Both the position numbers and the translations under genes were made by a program. A stretch of DNA of 64,000 bases. It comes from an uncultured Bacteroidales bacterium. GTDB taxonomy: Bacteria; Bacteroidota; Bacteroidia; Bacteroidales; Bacteroidaceae. Positions 25,208 through 34,075 of this stretch are shown here, in pieces (within the stretch, counting starts at the first letter, position 1; each line of letters starts with the position of its first letter). The stretch covers positions 1-64,000 of the forward strand of contig CALKIW010000121.1 of the NCBI GenBank assembly GCA_937995875.1. The letters run 5' to 3'. The notes beneath the pieces are model-generated. The model was not told the DNA's origin. It did not search any database and saw only the letters and a list, made by a program, of their open reading frames with translations.

Positions 25208-25820
25208 TATCATATTCCTTCTGTCAATACTATTTGCCTGTATTTCTTGCAATTCAAGAGGCAAGATTGATGATGAGATTAGGGCTTTTTACGGAACACA
25301 TGTAGAATTACCCATAGACTCCATGACAAATGTGTCAGCAAGCCTCCAGACTGGCATGTACAAGCATGCGAGGCACATTTATGTCATGTACGTGGACTCA
25401 ACGTCTTGCAGTGATTGCGCAATCTCACACATAGGCGACTGGTCACAACTAAATCTCCTGAACGCATACAAACAAGGTACGCTAAAATATTTATTTGTGG
25501 TCGCACCTAAACATAGCCAAATAAAGCATGTCTTGGACATTATTAGAAGAGATACGCTTTCAAGTAGTTTTGTCTACGTTGACACTACGAGCATTTTTGA
25601 GCGCAGGAATCCCAACCTGCCTACCAACAAACTTTTACACACATTCCTTGTTGACAGAAACTGGAATGTAGAGCTGGTTGGGAATCCAATAGCAAATACC
25701 GAAATCAAGAGTATGCTTAAAAAGATTGTTGAAAAAGAGCAACATACAAAAAGACAAGAGACACAACACCAACTGAATAAAAAACGAGGGATCCGAAAAG
25801 CGAAGGGAGTAGGAAATTAA
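25191..25820 (+). CDS. Thioredoxin-like CxxC lipoprotein
   Basis: 209 residues. Signal peptide ending in LLSILFACISC (lipid Cys about C20). After ~45 residues comes HIYVMYVDSTSCSDCAISH with the redox pair C73/C76, then a thioredoxin-like beta-alpha pattern (LKYLFVVAPKHSQ; LLHTFLVDRNWNVELVGNP). It resembles TlpA/redoxin-type periplasmic reductases or oxidases. Overlap with the propeller gene and presence of a MauE-type protein and Cys-rich substrates in the same cassette point to disulfide handling. The last ~20 codons (QLNKKRGIRKAKGVGN) are translated from the cassette linker at 25794, so the natural C-terminus has been replaced by a deletion scar. Confidence 0.75.
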   Translation: MRKPFNIIFLLSILFACISCNSRGKIDDEIRAFYGTHVELPIDSMTNVSASLQTGMYKHARHIYVMYVDSTSCSDCAISHIGDWSQLNLLNAYKQGTLKYLFVVAPKHSQIKHVLDIIRRDTLSSSFVYVDTTSIFERRNPNLPTNKLLHTFLVDRNWNVELVGNPIANTEIKSMLKKIVEKEQHTKRQETQHQLNKKRGIRKAKGVGN

Positions 25821-25888
25821 AACTCTTATCTTTTTTTGGCCAAGTACAATACAATCTCGTCTTTGACGTGATTACACCAATAAATTAG
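25794..25888 (+). repeat. Deletion scar: cassette linker joined to a propeller-gene tail
   Basis: ATCCGAAAAGCGAAGGGAGTAGGAAA (25792-25817) is a near copy of the NVEAL 3 leader linker (23648-23672). At 25838-25888 follow the last 17 codons of the gene type at 16995-17609 (GQVQYNLVFDVITPIN against GQVQDNLAFDVIAQIN). An NVEAL gene and most of a propeller gene that once lay between them have gone. Confidence 0.75.
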
Positions 25889-25997
25889 CACATAGGTTTG
25901 GCATCAGCATCTAGTTATGGCTGGATGCAGATGATAGGTTAATGCAGTATGCCCTACCCATAAGAAAAATAGTAGAACATCAATGAACTTGTCTTAA

Positions 25998-26861
25998 ATG
26001 GATATAGGCAGATTTCATACATTCCCATCAGAAAAATGGCATCGAATCATAGCAAGGATGGCATACGCAGTAATGTCTCTGTCACTATTGTATTTTTTGT
26101 GGCTGACAACCCGCTGCTTCATCACAGACTATTTTTCCATCCCCACATTTTCCATGATTCCCACTTTATATCCAGGAGATAAGGTGTGGGTAAACAAGAT
26201 GACGATGGGAGCAAGAATATATACGTCTTTTGACTTCGACCTAAAGGGTGGAGAGTTGCGATGTCGACGAGTGAAAGGGCTGCGCAGAGTGAAATGCAAT
26301 GATATCGTTGTGTTCAACTTTCCCTACCATAATGGAAAGATGAGCTTCGTGATAAACCAAGTGTATTGCAAAAGAGTGGCGGCTGTGCCGGGTGACAGCA
26401 TCCGCATAGAGAATGGATACTATAAGAACAACAACCACGACAGCATAATAGGATCAGAGAAAATGCAGAGCCAGCTTGTCCATACCCCAGACTCTGTAAT
26501 TCCTGGATATGTGCTTCGCATTGCGCCATACGACGCCATATCCACTATTAAGAACATGCCATCAATGTATGTCCCACACAAGGGTGATATAATCAGGTTG
26601 CATCCCTACGAGGGTGTGCGCTACAAAATGTTGCTGGAATGGGAAACTGGCAAGACAATCACATTGGACTGGAAGAAAAACAAAGTTTACGCCAATGGCA
26701 AAGAACTGCGTTGGCACAGATTCAAGCACGACTACTACTTCATGGCCGGGGACAACGTGGCGGACTCCAACGATTCAAGGTATTGGGGGCTTGTGCCAGA
26801 AGAATATATTGTAGGAATAGTGGCGTATATTCACCATGGGAGCAAGCGCAAAGCGATGTAA
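25998..26861 (+). CDS. S26-family signal peptidase I
   Basis: 287 residues. One N-terminal membrane segment (~20-42). Catalytic Ser in IPTFSMIPTLYPGD (S52) and general-base Lys in YCKRVAAVPGDSI (K125). The C-terminal signature GDNVADSNDSRYWGLVP is intact. It carries a longer insert (~135-185) than housekeeping enzymes. Cutting secreted proteins after their signal peptides is the family reaction. A dedicated copy in this cluster probably matures the NVEAL proteins or other cargo of the same pathway, possibly at the NVEAL box. It is the first gene of the tight 14-kb operon running to 40098. Confidence 0.9.
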   Translation: MDIGRFHTFPSEKWHRIIARMAYAVMSLSLLYFLWLTTRCFITDYFSIPTFSMIPTLYPGDKVWVNKMTMGARIYTSFDFDLKGGELRCRRVKGLRRVKCNDIVVFNFPYHNGKMSFVINQVYCKRVAAVPGDSIRIENGYYKNNNHDSIIGSEKMQSQLVHTPDSVIPGYVLRIAPYDAISTIKNMPSMYVPHKGDIIRLHPYEGVRYKMLLEWETGKTITLDWKKNKVYANGKELRWHRFKHDYYFMAGDNVADSNDSRYWGLVPEEYIVGIVAYIHHGSKRKAM

Positions 26862-26910
26862 CCCACATTTTTTTATAAACCAAAACATGAATTCACCATT
26901 TTAAGTCACA

Positions 26911-29694
26911 ATGAAACGAAGCCTTCTTATATATATATGCACCTTGCTTTTTGCATTGACATCATGCCAGAATGACGTTGATGAAGCCCTTCAAAATGCT
27001 GGAAACAACAGGGCACAATTAGAGTATGTACTCCAACACTTCAAGCATCACCCTGACAAACTTAGATATCGCGCCGCGAAATTCCTGATTGCAAACATGC
27101 CGTTCCATGGCTCTTTTTATGGAAAAGGCGCAAAACAGTATGCACTGGCATACCAAAAGATGGCGATAGAGCCTTTAGAATTTCGTGACAGTGTCTTACG
27201 TAAGGAGCTAAAAAACGTAGATAGTGGTTCCAGCCAGTATATACCAGACCTAAGGAAGATAGACGCCAAGACGCTCATCAAGGCCATTGACGATGCGTGC
27301 GACACTTGGGAAAGCGTGACATGGCACGGAGATTACAGCGAAGATATATTCTTTGATTATGTCCTCCCTTACCGAGTGGCAAATGAGCCCATGAGCGACT
27401 GGAGGACCTGTGTTAAAAGGAATTTCCCATATATTGACAAGGACATAACATATAGTTCAAGAGGGCTGCAGCTGTCTGCCTCCAAGGCAAAGACAAAAAA
27501 CTGCAAGGTCGTTAACGAGCCAAGCGCCCTTAATGGTCAGTCGGTTGTTTTAACTGGAAAACCGTCATCCGTTGACTTCCAGATAACAAGTGACATTCCA
27601 TCCGACAGATTGCTGAATCTTAGATACACCTCTACCACAAAGGATGCCAAGGCTGTCATCAAGCTGAATGGCAAAGCCGTTACTGTATTTGAGCTTGAGC
27701 CTACCAAGTCAATGCATGTGTTCAGGAACAGCCGCAGCGGAATCAAGATAAGACTGGCTCGCGGAACAAACACACTGACTATATGCTTTGACAACCAGCC
27801 ATTCGGCCTTGATTATATAGAGCTTGCAGGGATTGAGAAATACAGCGAACCAAGCAACATAGACTTTTCCAACAGTTTCTGCCAGATTAAGAACATTACC
27901 ACAGGACATTTTGTCTCGATGGACACGTTGCAGGGCAGCATGCTAAAGCCCATTTCGCTTCGCAGGTATTCACGACACGACAGGACGCTTGACCTGAGAA
28001 TAGAGAATTTAGGATATGCGTGTTGGAAGATAGCGCCAGGAGACAGCAGCAACCAATGCATCGAGGACCGCTGGGTAAGCTTGGATCCATTGGCCCCAGT
28101 TGGGAAATTCAATTATCTCCGAGGGAATCACCAAAAATGGGTAATCATCCCCATTGGACATGGTCTGTACAAGATTATGAACAAAGACTCCGGGATGTTC
28201 TGGGAGTCAACCGTGGACACAAATACAAAAAACGAGATAATTGTGCAGAATGTATATTCGGGAAAGAAGTCACAGCAATGGGCTATCATTCCTACGAAAA
28301 AAACATTTGAGAGCAGCTCCATCTTCAAGTTGGCCAGCGCACAATCTGCCGCACTGAGGGTGTATGACGTTATGCGACAATTTGAATTCGTCGGCAACAG
28401 AGGCGAAGCTACCCCAAGTCTGGCCAGCCTATTGAAGTATCGCACCGGCATCTGTGACGATGAGGCTTCCTACACAGTGGCGTTGTCAAGGTTTTTAGGC
28501 ATACCCACAGCCATCGACTTCACGCCCCACTGGGGCAATCGTACCAATGGGCACTCATGGAGTGTTCTGATACTTCCCACAGGCAAGGGAACTCCATTTT
28601 ATATGGGATGTGTCCCGGGAGACACAGCGCAGTATTTCCACAGCTACCTGAAACCCAAGATATACCGTCACAGATTCCAGTTGAATCGCAGCATCGTAGA
28701 AGACCTGCGGCAAGAGAAGGAAGTGCCAACGCTGTTCAGAGCTCCTGATTATGTGGATGTCACAGACGAATACTATCACACAACTGACGTAACACGCCAG
28801 ATACCCGAGGAGTTTCGGAACAACCGCATTGCCTATATTTGCGTATTCGACAAGGAGGAATGGATACCGGTCGATTACGGCAAGATAAGGCGAGGCCACG
28901 TCACCTTCAAGTCCATGGGGCGCAACATCCTTTATTCAGTTGGCCTATACAAAAATGGCAAGATAGCCCCCATTGGATGTCCTTTCGTGATTATGGGAGA
29001 AGGAAGCGTCAGGGACATAAAACCACGTTATGGTACAAGGATGTCTATGACGTTGCTTCGCAAATATCCATTCTTTGGCAAAGAAGACTATTTCAATGGC
29101 CGCATGGCGTATGGCAAGTTCCAAGGGGACAATGATGCCGATTTCAAGAATCCCACCACGCTTTACCAACACGAGGGAATCACGGAAGGTTGCTGGTACA
29201 TGAGAGCTCTGAAGAAGAGCGACAAGACCTTTAAATATCTGCGTTACATTGGATTTACCAATTCCTACTGTAACATCAACGAACTGGAATTTTACGATGA
29301 GTACAATCGTCGGATTAAAGGTACTATTATAGGCACACAGGGGACGGAAGGACATACAAAGGAAACGGTCTTTGATGGTGACATCCTCACTGGGTTCAAT
29401 GGTATCAGTCCTGATGGGCACTGGGTGGGGATAAAATTGTCACATCCCCAAAAAGTGTTAAAAATTAGATATATGCCCCGCAATGATGGCAATAGCATTG
29501 AGGTTGGTGACGTTTATCAATTGTTGATGTATGAACGCGGCTTATGGAAGACCATGGGCTGGAAGCGGGCAAGGATGAACCATCTCGTGTTTCCGAATAT
29601 GCCGTCAAATGGACTCTTTATCCTGAAGGACAAGACCAAAGGTGTAGAGGAACGCATTTTCACATACGAGCACGGAAAACAGGTGTGGTGGTAA
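26911..29694 (+). CDS. Transglutaminase-like lipoprotein with beta-trefoil and discoidin-like parts
   Basis: 927 residues. Lipidation cysteine C19 (LLFALTSC). The transglutaminase-like core has GICDDEASYTVALSRFLGIP with the nucleophile C515 and NGHSW with H547. The N-terminal part is helical (~25-190) and includes a carbohydrate-binding-like jelly roll (~200-315). A ricin-type region precedes the core (VYSGKKSQQWAII). The C-terminus (~760-900) looks like an F5/8 type C fold. These enzymes act as cysteine proteases or amide cross-linkers at the cell envelope. It directly abuts the next gene (0 nt), so operon membership is firm. Its substrate is unknown; the NVEAL proteins are candidates. Confidence 0.75.
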   Translation: MKRSLLIYICTLLFALTSCQNDVDEALQNAGNNRAQLEYVLQHFKHHPDKLRYRAAKFLIANMPFHGSFYGKGAKQYALAYQKMAIEPLEFRDSVLRKELKNVDSGSSQYIPDLRKIDAKTLIKAIDDACDTWESVTWHGDYSEDIFFDYVLPYRVANEPMSDWRTCVKRNFPYIDKDITYSSRGLQLSASKAKTKNCKVVNEPSALNGQSVVLTGKPSSVDFQITSDIPSDRLLNLRYTSTTKDAKAVIKLNGKAVTVFELEPTKSMHVFRNSRSGIKIRLARGTNTLTICFDNQPFGLDYIELAGIEKYSEPSNIDFSNSFCQIKNITTGHFVSMDTLQGSMLKPISLRRYSRHDRTLDLRIENLGYACWKIAPGDSSNQCIEDRWVSLDPLAPVGKFNYLRGNHQKWVIIPIGHGLYKIMNKDSGMFWESTVDTNTKNEIIVQNVYSGKKSQQWAIIPTKKTFESSSIFKLASAQSAALRVYDVMRQFEFVGNRGEATPSLASLLKYRTGICDDEASYTVALSRFLGIPTAIDFTPHWGNRTNGHSWSVLILPTGKGTPFYMGCVPGDTAQYFHSYLKPKIYRHRFQLNRSIVEDLRQEKEVPTLFRAPDYVDVTDEYYHTTDVTRQIPEEFRNNRIAYICVFDKEEWIPVDYGKIRRGHVTFKSMGRNILYSVGLYKNGKIAPIGCPFVIMGEGSVRDIKPRYGTRMSMTLLRKYPFFGKEDYFNGRMAYGKFQGDNDADFKNPTTLYQHEGITEGCWYMRALKKSDKTFKYLRYIGFTNSYCNINELEFYDEYNRRIKGTIIGTQGTEGHTKETVFDGDILTGFNGISPDGHWVGIKLSHPQKVLKIRYMPRNDGNSIEVGDVYQLLMYERGLWKTMGWKRARMNHLVFPNMPSNGLFILKDKTKGVEERIFTYEHGKQVWW

Positions 29695-31464
29695 ATGACT
29701 ATTAAACAGGGCTATATGAGACAAGCCATACAACTATTGAAGACATCACATAGACACATACAAGCATCTACACTGATTGGTGTGGTTGTCATGTTGATGC
29801 TCTCCACCGTATGGCCTGCCGAAATACGATGGAGCAACGCTGAAGCTTTCATAGCGTCGGCTCTCCCTCTCCTGTGCCTTTTGGAAGTTGTTACCCTACT
29901 GCTACGCAAGAATGCGGACATCAAGATTAGCCTGCTCGATGTTCTCTTTGCAGCGTGGATGTTGTATTGTTTCTTCAGGTCATGGATTGGTGCCGAATAT
30001 CCGTGCGCCACGCAGCTTCTTATGGATTCTGTTGCTTTCATCCTATATTTCGCCCTCAGAGGTTTGCCCCATTCTGGGAAAACCAACTGCACCCTCATTG
30101 CGACGGCAATAGTTTTGTGTGGGTTCTATGAGGCTTTATATGGATTCTATCAGATGACCATGGGAGAAAGCAGACACCCCTACTTTGCCCTTACGGGATC
30201 TTTCCTTAACCCAGGCCCATATTCCGCATATTTACTCGTCGCCTTGATAGCAGGGATTATGTCGAAAGGTGATGTCACTCTGTTGATAAAGGAGCTGCCG
30301 ACAAAATGCCACCCATACGTGACAGGGCTCTACAACACCATCCTCGCGATACTTGGCATCATGCTCCTTTCCACCTGGAGCAGGGCGGCCATATTGACCT
30401 TTACCCTATTCTGCCTATGGCATTATAGGAAACACTATTGGCGATGGAGGCTTGTTGCGTGGGTGGTATGTGCCGGTGTCATTGTCGGATTGTATTTTAT
30501 AAAACAGGATTCGGCAAATGGACGCATCCTCACCTGGACGGCAAGTCTATGTACATGGTTGCATACTCCATGGTTAGGCGTGGGAATTGGTGGTTTCAGG
30601 CATGCCTGCGCACAAGGCATCTCTGAACTTTATGCAGCAAACCACAACAATCTGCTATTCATCTCTGGGAACGTTTCAGAATACGCGTTCTGTGACATCT
30701 TGAAGGTCCTTGTCGAGCAAGGCATCATTGGTTTTGCCATTTGCACGACTACGATGCTCGCCGTGCTTTATAACGTGTTCAGTGCGAGCAAACCCCTGTT
30801 TTGGACTCTGTTGGCATTGGTCGCCTTCTCTATGTTCTCCTATCCGTTTGAGCTATATCCTTACCGTGTGCTGCTGATTATAGTGGCCGCCCTCACTCCC
30901 CATCGCCCACGCTTAGAGAAGAGCTGTAGCATGCGAGGGAAAGTTGCGATTGTATTATGTGGATTGCTGATGGCAGGTGCATCCGCACTCATAGCGAAAG
31001 AGATACAGGCACGTCGGAATGCCGACAAGGAGTCGGCCTTGCTGGCCAGTACAAGTGACGAAGCCTTTATCCCAGATTATTACAGGCTGTTGCAAAGGGA
31101 GAATGACAATCCGCAATTTCTTTTCCAATTTGCAAAGGCTCTCAGGGAAGCAGGAAGGTACAACGAAAGCAACGCTATGCTCTCCAATGGGGCTTTGGTG
31201 AGCAATGACCACATGTTCTATGTGCTGCAAGGCAACAATTACAAAGACATGGGATTACCACACATTGCAGAGCAAACCTATCTTAAGGCATACTCGGTAA
31301 TGCCAAACCGTCTCTATCCCCTGTACAAGCTCATGGTCTTGTATGGATCAATGGGGCAGAAATTGGAAATGAGACAAATGGCACGAAGAATAATACAGGC
31401 CAATCCGAAAATCACTTCTCCTGCGACAAAGGAGATGAAACACAAAGCACAGGAAGCACTATGA
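29695..31464 (+). CDS. Wzy/O-antigen ligase-like membrane protein with TPR tail
   Basis: 589 residues, about 10-11 membrane segments, with a large periplasmic loop containing the Wzy_C/WaaL-type signature (TWTASLCTWLHTPWLGVGIGGFRHACAQG, ~280-310, and HNNLLFI). A soluble C-terminal part (~440-580) has TPR-like helices (FQFAKALREAGRYNESNAMLSNG). The Wzy_C superfamily includes O-antigen ligases, polymerases and protein O-oligosaccharyltransferases. There are no glycan synthesis genes in the window, so glycosylation of an exported protein with a host glycan is more plausible than polymer synthesis. The ATG directly follows the TAA of the previous gene and its stop overlaps tolC by 4 nt. Confidence 0.8.
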   Translation: MTIKQGYMRQAIQLLKTSHRHIQASTLIGVVVMLMLSTVWPAEIRWSNAEAFIASALPLLCLLEVVTLLLRKNADIKISLLDVLFAAWMLYCFFRSWIGAEYPCATQLLMDSVAFILYFALRGLPHSGKTNCTLIATAIVLCGFYEALYGFYQMTMGESRHPYFALTGSFLNPGPYSAYLLVALIAGIMSKGDVTLLIKELPTKCHPYVTGLYNTILAILGIMLLSTWSRAAILTFTLFCLWHYRKHYWRWRLVAWVVCAGVIVGLYFIKQDSANGRILTWTASLCTWLHTPWLGVGIGGFRHACAQGISELYAANHNNLLFISGNVSEYAFCDILKVLVEQGIIGFAICTTTMLAVLYNVFSASKPLFWTLLALVAFSMFSYPFELYPYRVLLIIVAALTPHRPRLEKSCSMRGKVAIVLCGLLMAGASALIAKEIQARRNADKESALLASTSDEAFIPDYYRLLQRENDNPQFLFQFAKALREAGRYNESNAMLSNGALVSNDHMFYVLQGNNYKDMGLPHIAEQTYLKAYSVMPNRLYPLYKLMVLYGSMGQKLEMRQMARRIIQANPKITSPATKEMKHKAQEAL

Positions 31465-32930
31465 GAAAGATACTTTTCGTCACGATGTTCATGAGCTTCA
31501 CCGCAAGCGCACAACAGCTGTCACTGCGAGACGCCATAACGATAGCGCAACAAAACTCATACGACTCACAGTTAGCACAACTGGAGCTTATGTCGAAGTA
31601 CTGGACATACCGCTCCTTCCAGGCTGAGCTACGTCCTGCCATCAACCTCAATGGAAGCGTTGGCAACTTTGACCACTCTATTGTTGAGGTGAGAAACTAT
31701 GACGACGGACAGGTGGCGTATGTGAACAACAACTCCTTAGCCAACCAGCTCACGCTCTCCGTGGACCAACAGATTGCTGCAACGGGAGGAACAGTATCGC
31801 TACAGTCATACCTGTACAGCCTCAACCAGTTTACATACCACGAGACGACATTCAACTCAAAGCCGCTCAGGATAAGCTACACGCAGCCATTCCGTGCCTT
31901 CAACTCCCTGAAATGGGCAAAGAAGACGGTGCCATTGGACTACCAAATTGCACAGAAAAACTACATCTCCGCCATGGAGCAGATTGCCATACAGGTCTCC
32001 GAACTATTTTTCAATGTGCTTTCCGCCCAATCGGATTACAGGCAGAGCTCCGCGACCGTGAAAGACCGCGAGCAACTGCTCGACATGGCCAACAAGCGGC
32101 TCGAGCTCGGCACGACAACAAAGAGCGACGTGCTGCAGCTGGAGCTGTCACTAATCAATGCGCGTGTGGCGGCAAACAACAACAAACTGGAGCTTGACGA
32201 AAGGCTGTACAAGCTGTTCTCATATCTACGGGTGACCGACTACGAACAGGCGACGCTGGTTCCTCCAGGCGATGTCCCTGACATGCTGTTGAGCATGGAC
32301 GACGTGTTGCGGAAGGCCATAGACAACTCCTCGCATACGCTTGAACAAAAACAGGCGATGCTTGAGGCTGAGAAGGCTCTCGCAATAGCGAAGGCTGGAC
32401 GCGGCCTGCAACTGACGCTGCATGGGGAAGTGGGATTCACACAGTCGGCCAACACGTTCCCAAAGGCTTACCAGCACCTCAACGATAACGAGATAATAGG
32501 CCTCACCCTCTCCTTGCCTATCTTCGACTGGGGAGTGAGCAAGGGAAAGGTGCGAATGGCACAGTCGCAACTGGAACTGACTAAGACAAAGAACGAGCAG
32601 GAACACCTTGACTACGTGCAGGACCTGCGCAAGAAAGTGATAATGTTCAACACCCAGCCATCACAATGCAAGGACGCACTGAGGGCGCAGGACATAGCGG
32701 AACAAAGATACGAGATTACAAGGAAAAGGTTCGAGAATGGGGCGGTGTCAGTCACCGAACTCAACACCGCACAGCAGGAACTGGAGTCGGCCAAGAGGCA
32801 ATACATATCCAACCTACAAACGTTCTGGACCGACTACTACACGCTGCAGAAATCCACGCTGTACGACTGGATTCACCTTTCCGACATAGAAGTGGATTTC
32901 AACAAGATAATAAAAGACCAGAAACAATAA
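31461..32930 (+). CDS. TolC-like outer-membrane factor
   Basis: 489 residues. Signal peptide (MFMSFTASA). Two helical coiled-coil halves with beta insertions, as in TolC: the first half around 20-240 (LSLRDAITIAQQNSYDSQLAQ; ANKRLELGTTTKSDVLQLELSL), the second around 290-470 (TRKRFENGAVSVTELNTAQQELESAKRQY). This is the trimeric outer-membrane exit duct of a tripartite pump. The start overlaps the Wzy-like gene by 4 nt, and the adaptor gene follows after 17 nt. Confidence 0.9.
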   Translation: MRKILFVTMFMSFTASAQQLSLRDAITIAQQNSYDSQLAQLELMSKYWTYRSFQAELRPAINLNGSVGNFDHSIVEVRNYDDGQVAYVNNNSLANQLTLSVDQQIAATGGTVSLQSYLYSLNQFTYHETTFNSKPLRISYTQPFRAFNSLKWAKKTVPLDYQIAQKNYISAMEQIAIQVSELFFNVLSAQSDYRQSSATVKDREQLLDMANKRLELGTTTKSDVLQLELSLINARVAANNNKLELDERLYKLFSYLRVTDYEQATLVPPGDVPDMLLSMDDVLRKAIDNSSHTLEQKQAMLEAEKALAIAKAGRGLQLTLHGEVGFTQSANTFPKAYQHLNDNEIIGLTLSLPIFDWGVSKGKVRMAQSQLELTKTKNEQEHLDYVQDLRKKVIMFNTQPSQCKDALRAQDIAEQRYEITRKRFENGAVSVTELNTAQQELESAKRQYISNLQTFWTDYYTLQKSTLYDWIHLSDIEVDFNKIIKDQKQ

Positions 32931-32947
32931 AACGACCATAGACAACT

Positions 32948-34030
32948 ATGAACAAAATCACAACAGCAATATGCATAATCCTGCTATCCTTGACGGTCTC
33001 CTCGTGTAAACACAAAGATAAAACGGAGCAAGAAGCTGTCCTGCCAGAGCAGCAGGAAGCCATAGCGGAAGTTGACACCATGACCCTCAGATACCAGACT
33101 TTCCAGAAGCAACTGCTATGCAACGGCAAGCTCGAAGCCATAAGGAAAGCTGACCTCCAATGCAGCAAGCAGGGCGAGATATTGCAAAGTGTGGCGGTGG
33201 TCAACGGTCAACGTGTGGCACAGGGAGCGTTGCTCTGCGTGTCAGACACGCGCGACAGGCAGGCCGAGCTGGACAAGGCACGGCACGACCTTGAGCGCGC
33301 CAGGATAGACCTGCAAGACAAGCTCATCAGCCTGGGCTACAGTGGAGAGCTCGACAAGGTGCCGGCGGATGTGCGCCACCGCGCTGAGATTGTGTCCGGG
33401 TACTACACGGCAAAGTTCCAACTGCAAGCCGCAAGGAAGAGCCTCAGGGAGTGTGAGCTGCGCGCGCCTTTCGCCGGAAGGATAGCCAACTTGGAGGCGC
33501 GCCCACACCAACCCGGCTTGAAGTTCGCCACGCTGATAGATGACTCTTACTTCAACGTGGATTTCAAGATACTTGAGGCTGAGCTCACGTTCGTCAGGAA
33601 TGGACAGACAGTGAAGATAACGCCATACGTCATGGGGAACGACTCATACACAGGAACCATTACGGGCATCAACCCCACCGTCAACGACAAGGGCATGGTG
33701 AGCGTTACCGCAAGGGTGAAAAACAGGTCGTCAAAGCTCATAGACGGCATGAATGTGAAGGTGATAGTGGAGAACGCTGTGCCAAACATGCTGGTGGTGC
33801 CAAAAGAGGCCGTGGTGGAAAGGGATGGCTACCACGTGGTATTCTTGTATGACAAGAAGAACAAGCGTGCCGTGTGGACTTACGTCGACATTGTCCACAG
33901 CAACCTCACAAGCTACGCCATCACTGGAAACACCAAAAAGGAGACAACAATTAAAGCTGGCGACGTTGTCATAACGACAGGAAACCTTAACCTTGCCGAT
34001 GACACAGAAGTGAGGATTAGCAACCAATGA
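32948..34030 (+). CDS. RND periplasmic adaptor (membrane fusion protein)
   Basis: 360 residues. Lipidation cysteine C20 (LTVSSC). HlyD/AcrA layout: lipoyl half 1 (~55-95, LQCSKQGEILQSVAVVNGQRVAQGALL), helical hairpin (~98-165), lipoyl half 2 (ELRAPFAGRIANLEARPHQPG), beta barrel (~190-270) and C-terminal domain with VPKEAVVERDGYHVVFLY. It connects TolC with the RND subunits that follow 45 nt downstream. Confidence 0.92.
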   Translation: MNKITTAICIILLSLTVSSCKHKDKTEQEAVLPEQQEAIAEVDTMTLRYQTFQKQLLCNGKLEAIRKADLQCSKQGEILQSVAVVNGQRVAQGALLCVSDTRDRQAELDKARHDLERARIDLQDKLISLGYSGELDKVPADVRHRAEIVSGYYTAKFQLQAARKSLRECELRAPFAGRIANLEARPHQPGLKFATLIDDSYFNVDFKILEAELTFVRNGQTVKITPYVMGNDSYTGTITGINPTVNDKGMVSVTARVKNRSSKLIDGMNVKVIVENAVPNMLVVPKEAVVERDGYHVVFLYDKKNKRAVWTYVDIVHSNLTSYAITGNTKKETTIKAGDVVITTGNLNLADDTEVRISNQ

Positions 34031-34075
34031 CAGGCACATAGATTTTTTTAAAACCGCGCTCGCATACACTACATA

